Assembly (NCBI GenBank): GCA_905215275.1
Contig: CAJMPE010000134.1
Location: 1 to 5,199 of the forward strand
DNA: 5,199 bases
Source: an uncultured bacterium
GTDB taxonomy: Bacteria; Actinomycetota; Coriobacteriia; Coriobacteriales; Coriobacteriaceae
Direction of reading: 5' to 3'
Shown here: positions 5,164 to 5,199 of the stretch, one piece after another
How the letters are laid out: the number at the start of each line of letters is the position of its first letter
Position numbering within the stretch: the stretch's first letter is position 1
Made by a program: the position numbers and the translations under genes
The notes under the pieces: model-generated
What the model saw: the letters and a program-made list of their open reading frames with translations, nothing else
What the model was told of the DNA's origin: nothing
The model's database searches: none

Positions 5164-5199
5164 CTGCGAGACATTGGATTGAAAAGCCTGGCGGGCGGG

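Noticed and set aside
5185..5199. Possible 3' end of a minus-strand tRNA (CCCGCCCGCCA) ahead of the strong terminator
   Set aside because: Only about ten bases are visible; the match to an acceptor end plus CCA cannot be tested without the sequence beyond the edge.

Overview
This window looks like chromosomal DNA from a high-GC Gram-positive bacterium. Collinsella or another member of the Coriobacteriia is my best guess, from overall style (GC-rich codons, a Gly/Asp-rich single-pass envelope protein with an 'IPVEWYGKV'-type C-terminal domain, long intergenic palindromes). No marker gene fixes the taxon, so this is inference.

Layout. (1) Bases 1-1430, + strand: the 3' two thirds of clpB, the AAA+ disaggregase, carrying most of the coiled-coil middle domain and the complete second ATPase module, followed by a strong intrinsic terminator (1476-1512). 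(2) 1565-1750, +: a small, acidic, proline-rich protein of unknown function with its own good ribosome binding site. (3) 1751-2082: a 332-base region without a convincing gene. It holds a 67-bp palindrome with perfect 26-bp arms, a start-less open frame on the minus strand that ends inside that palindrome, a short tandem repeat, and an AT-rich promoter region with three copies of a 21-bp CTTGCT-N6-TTAATCAAG-like site around a perfect TATAAT box. (4) 2083-3435, +: a complete AAA_14/DUF4143-type P-loop ATPase, apparently less GC-rich than its neighbours and standing alone. (5) 3436-3508: a short convergent gap with a GC-rich hairpin. (6) 3509-5002, -: a single-pass membrane protein with a long acidic cytoplasmic N-terminus and an extracytoplasmic two-domain region, function unknown. 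(7) 5003-5199: its leader and promoter with two small palindromes, then a strong minus-strand terminator belonging to a transcription unit that lies beyond the right edge.

The genes do not form one operon. clpB ends at its terminator, the small gene and the ATPase appear to be separate + units, and the membrane protein is transcribed towards the ATPase. No defence system, CRISPR array, IS element or complete RNA gene is visible. The most interesting part is 1774-2082: a palindrome plus start-less frame that looks like a dispersed repeat, abutting a promoter with an unusually ordered set of candidate operator sites in front of a possibly acquired ATPase gene.
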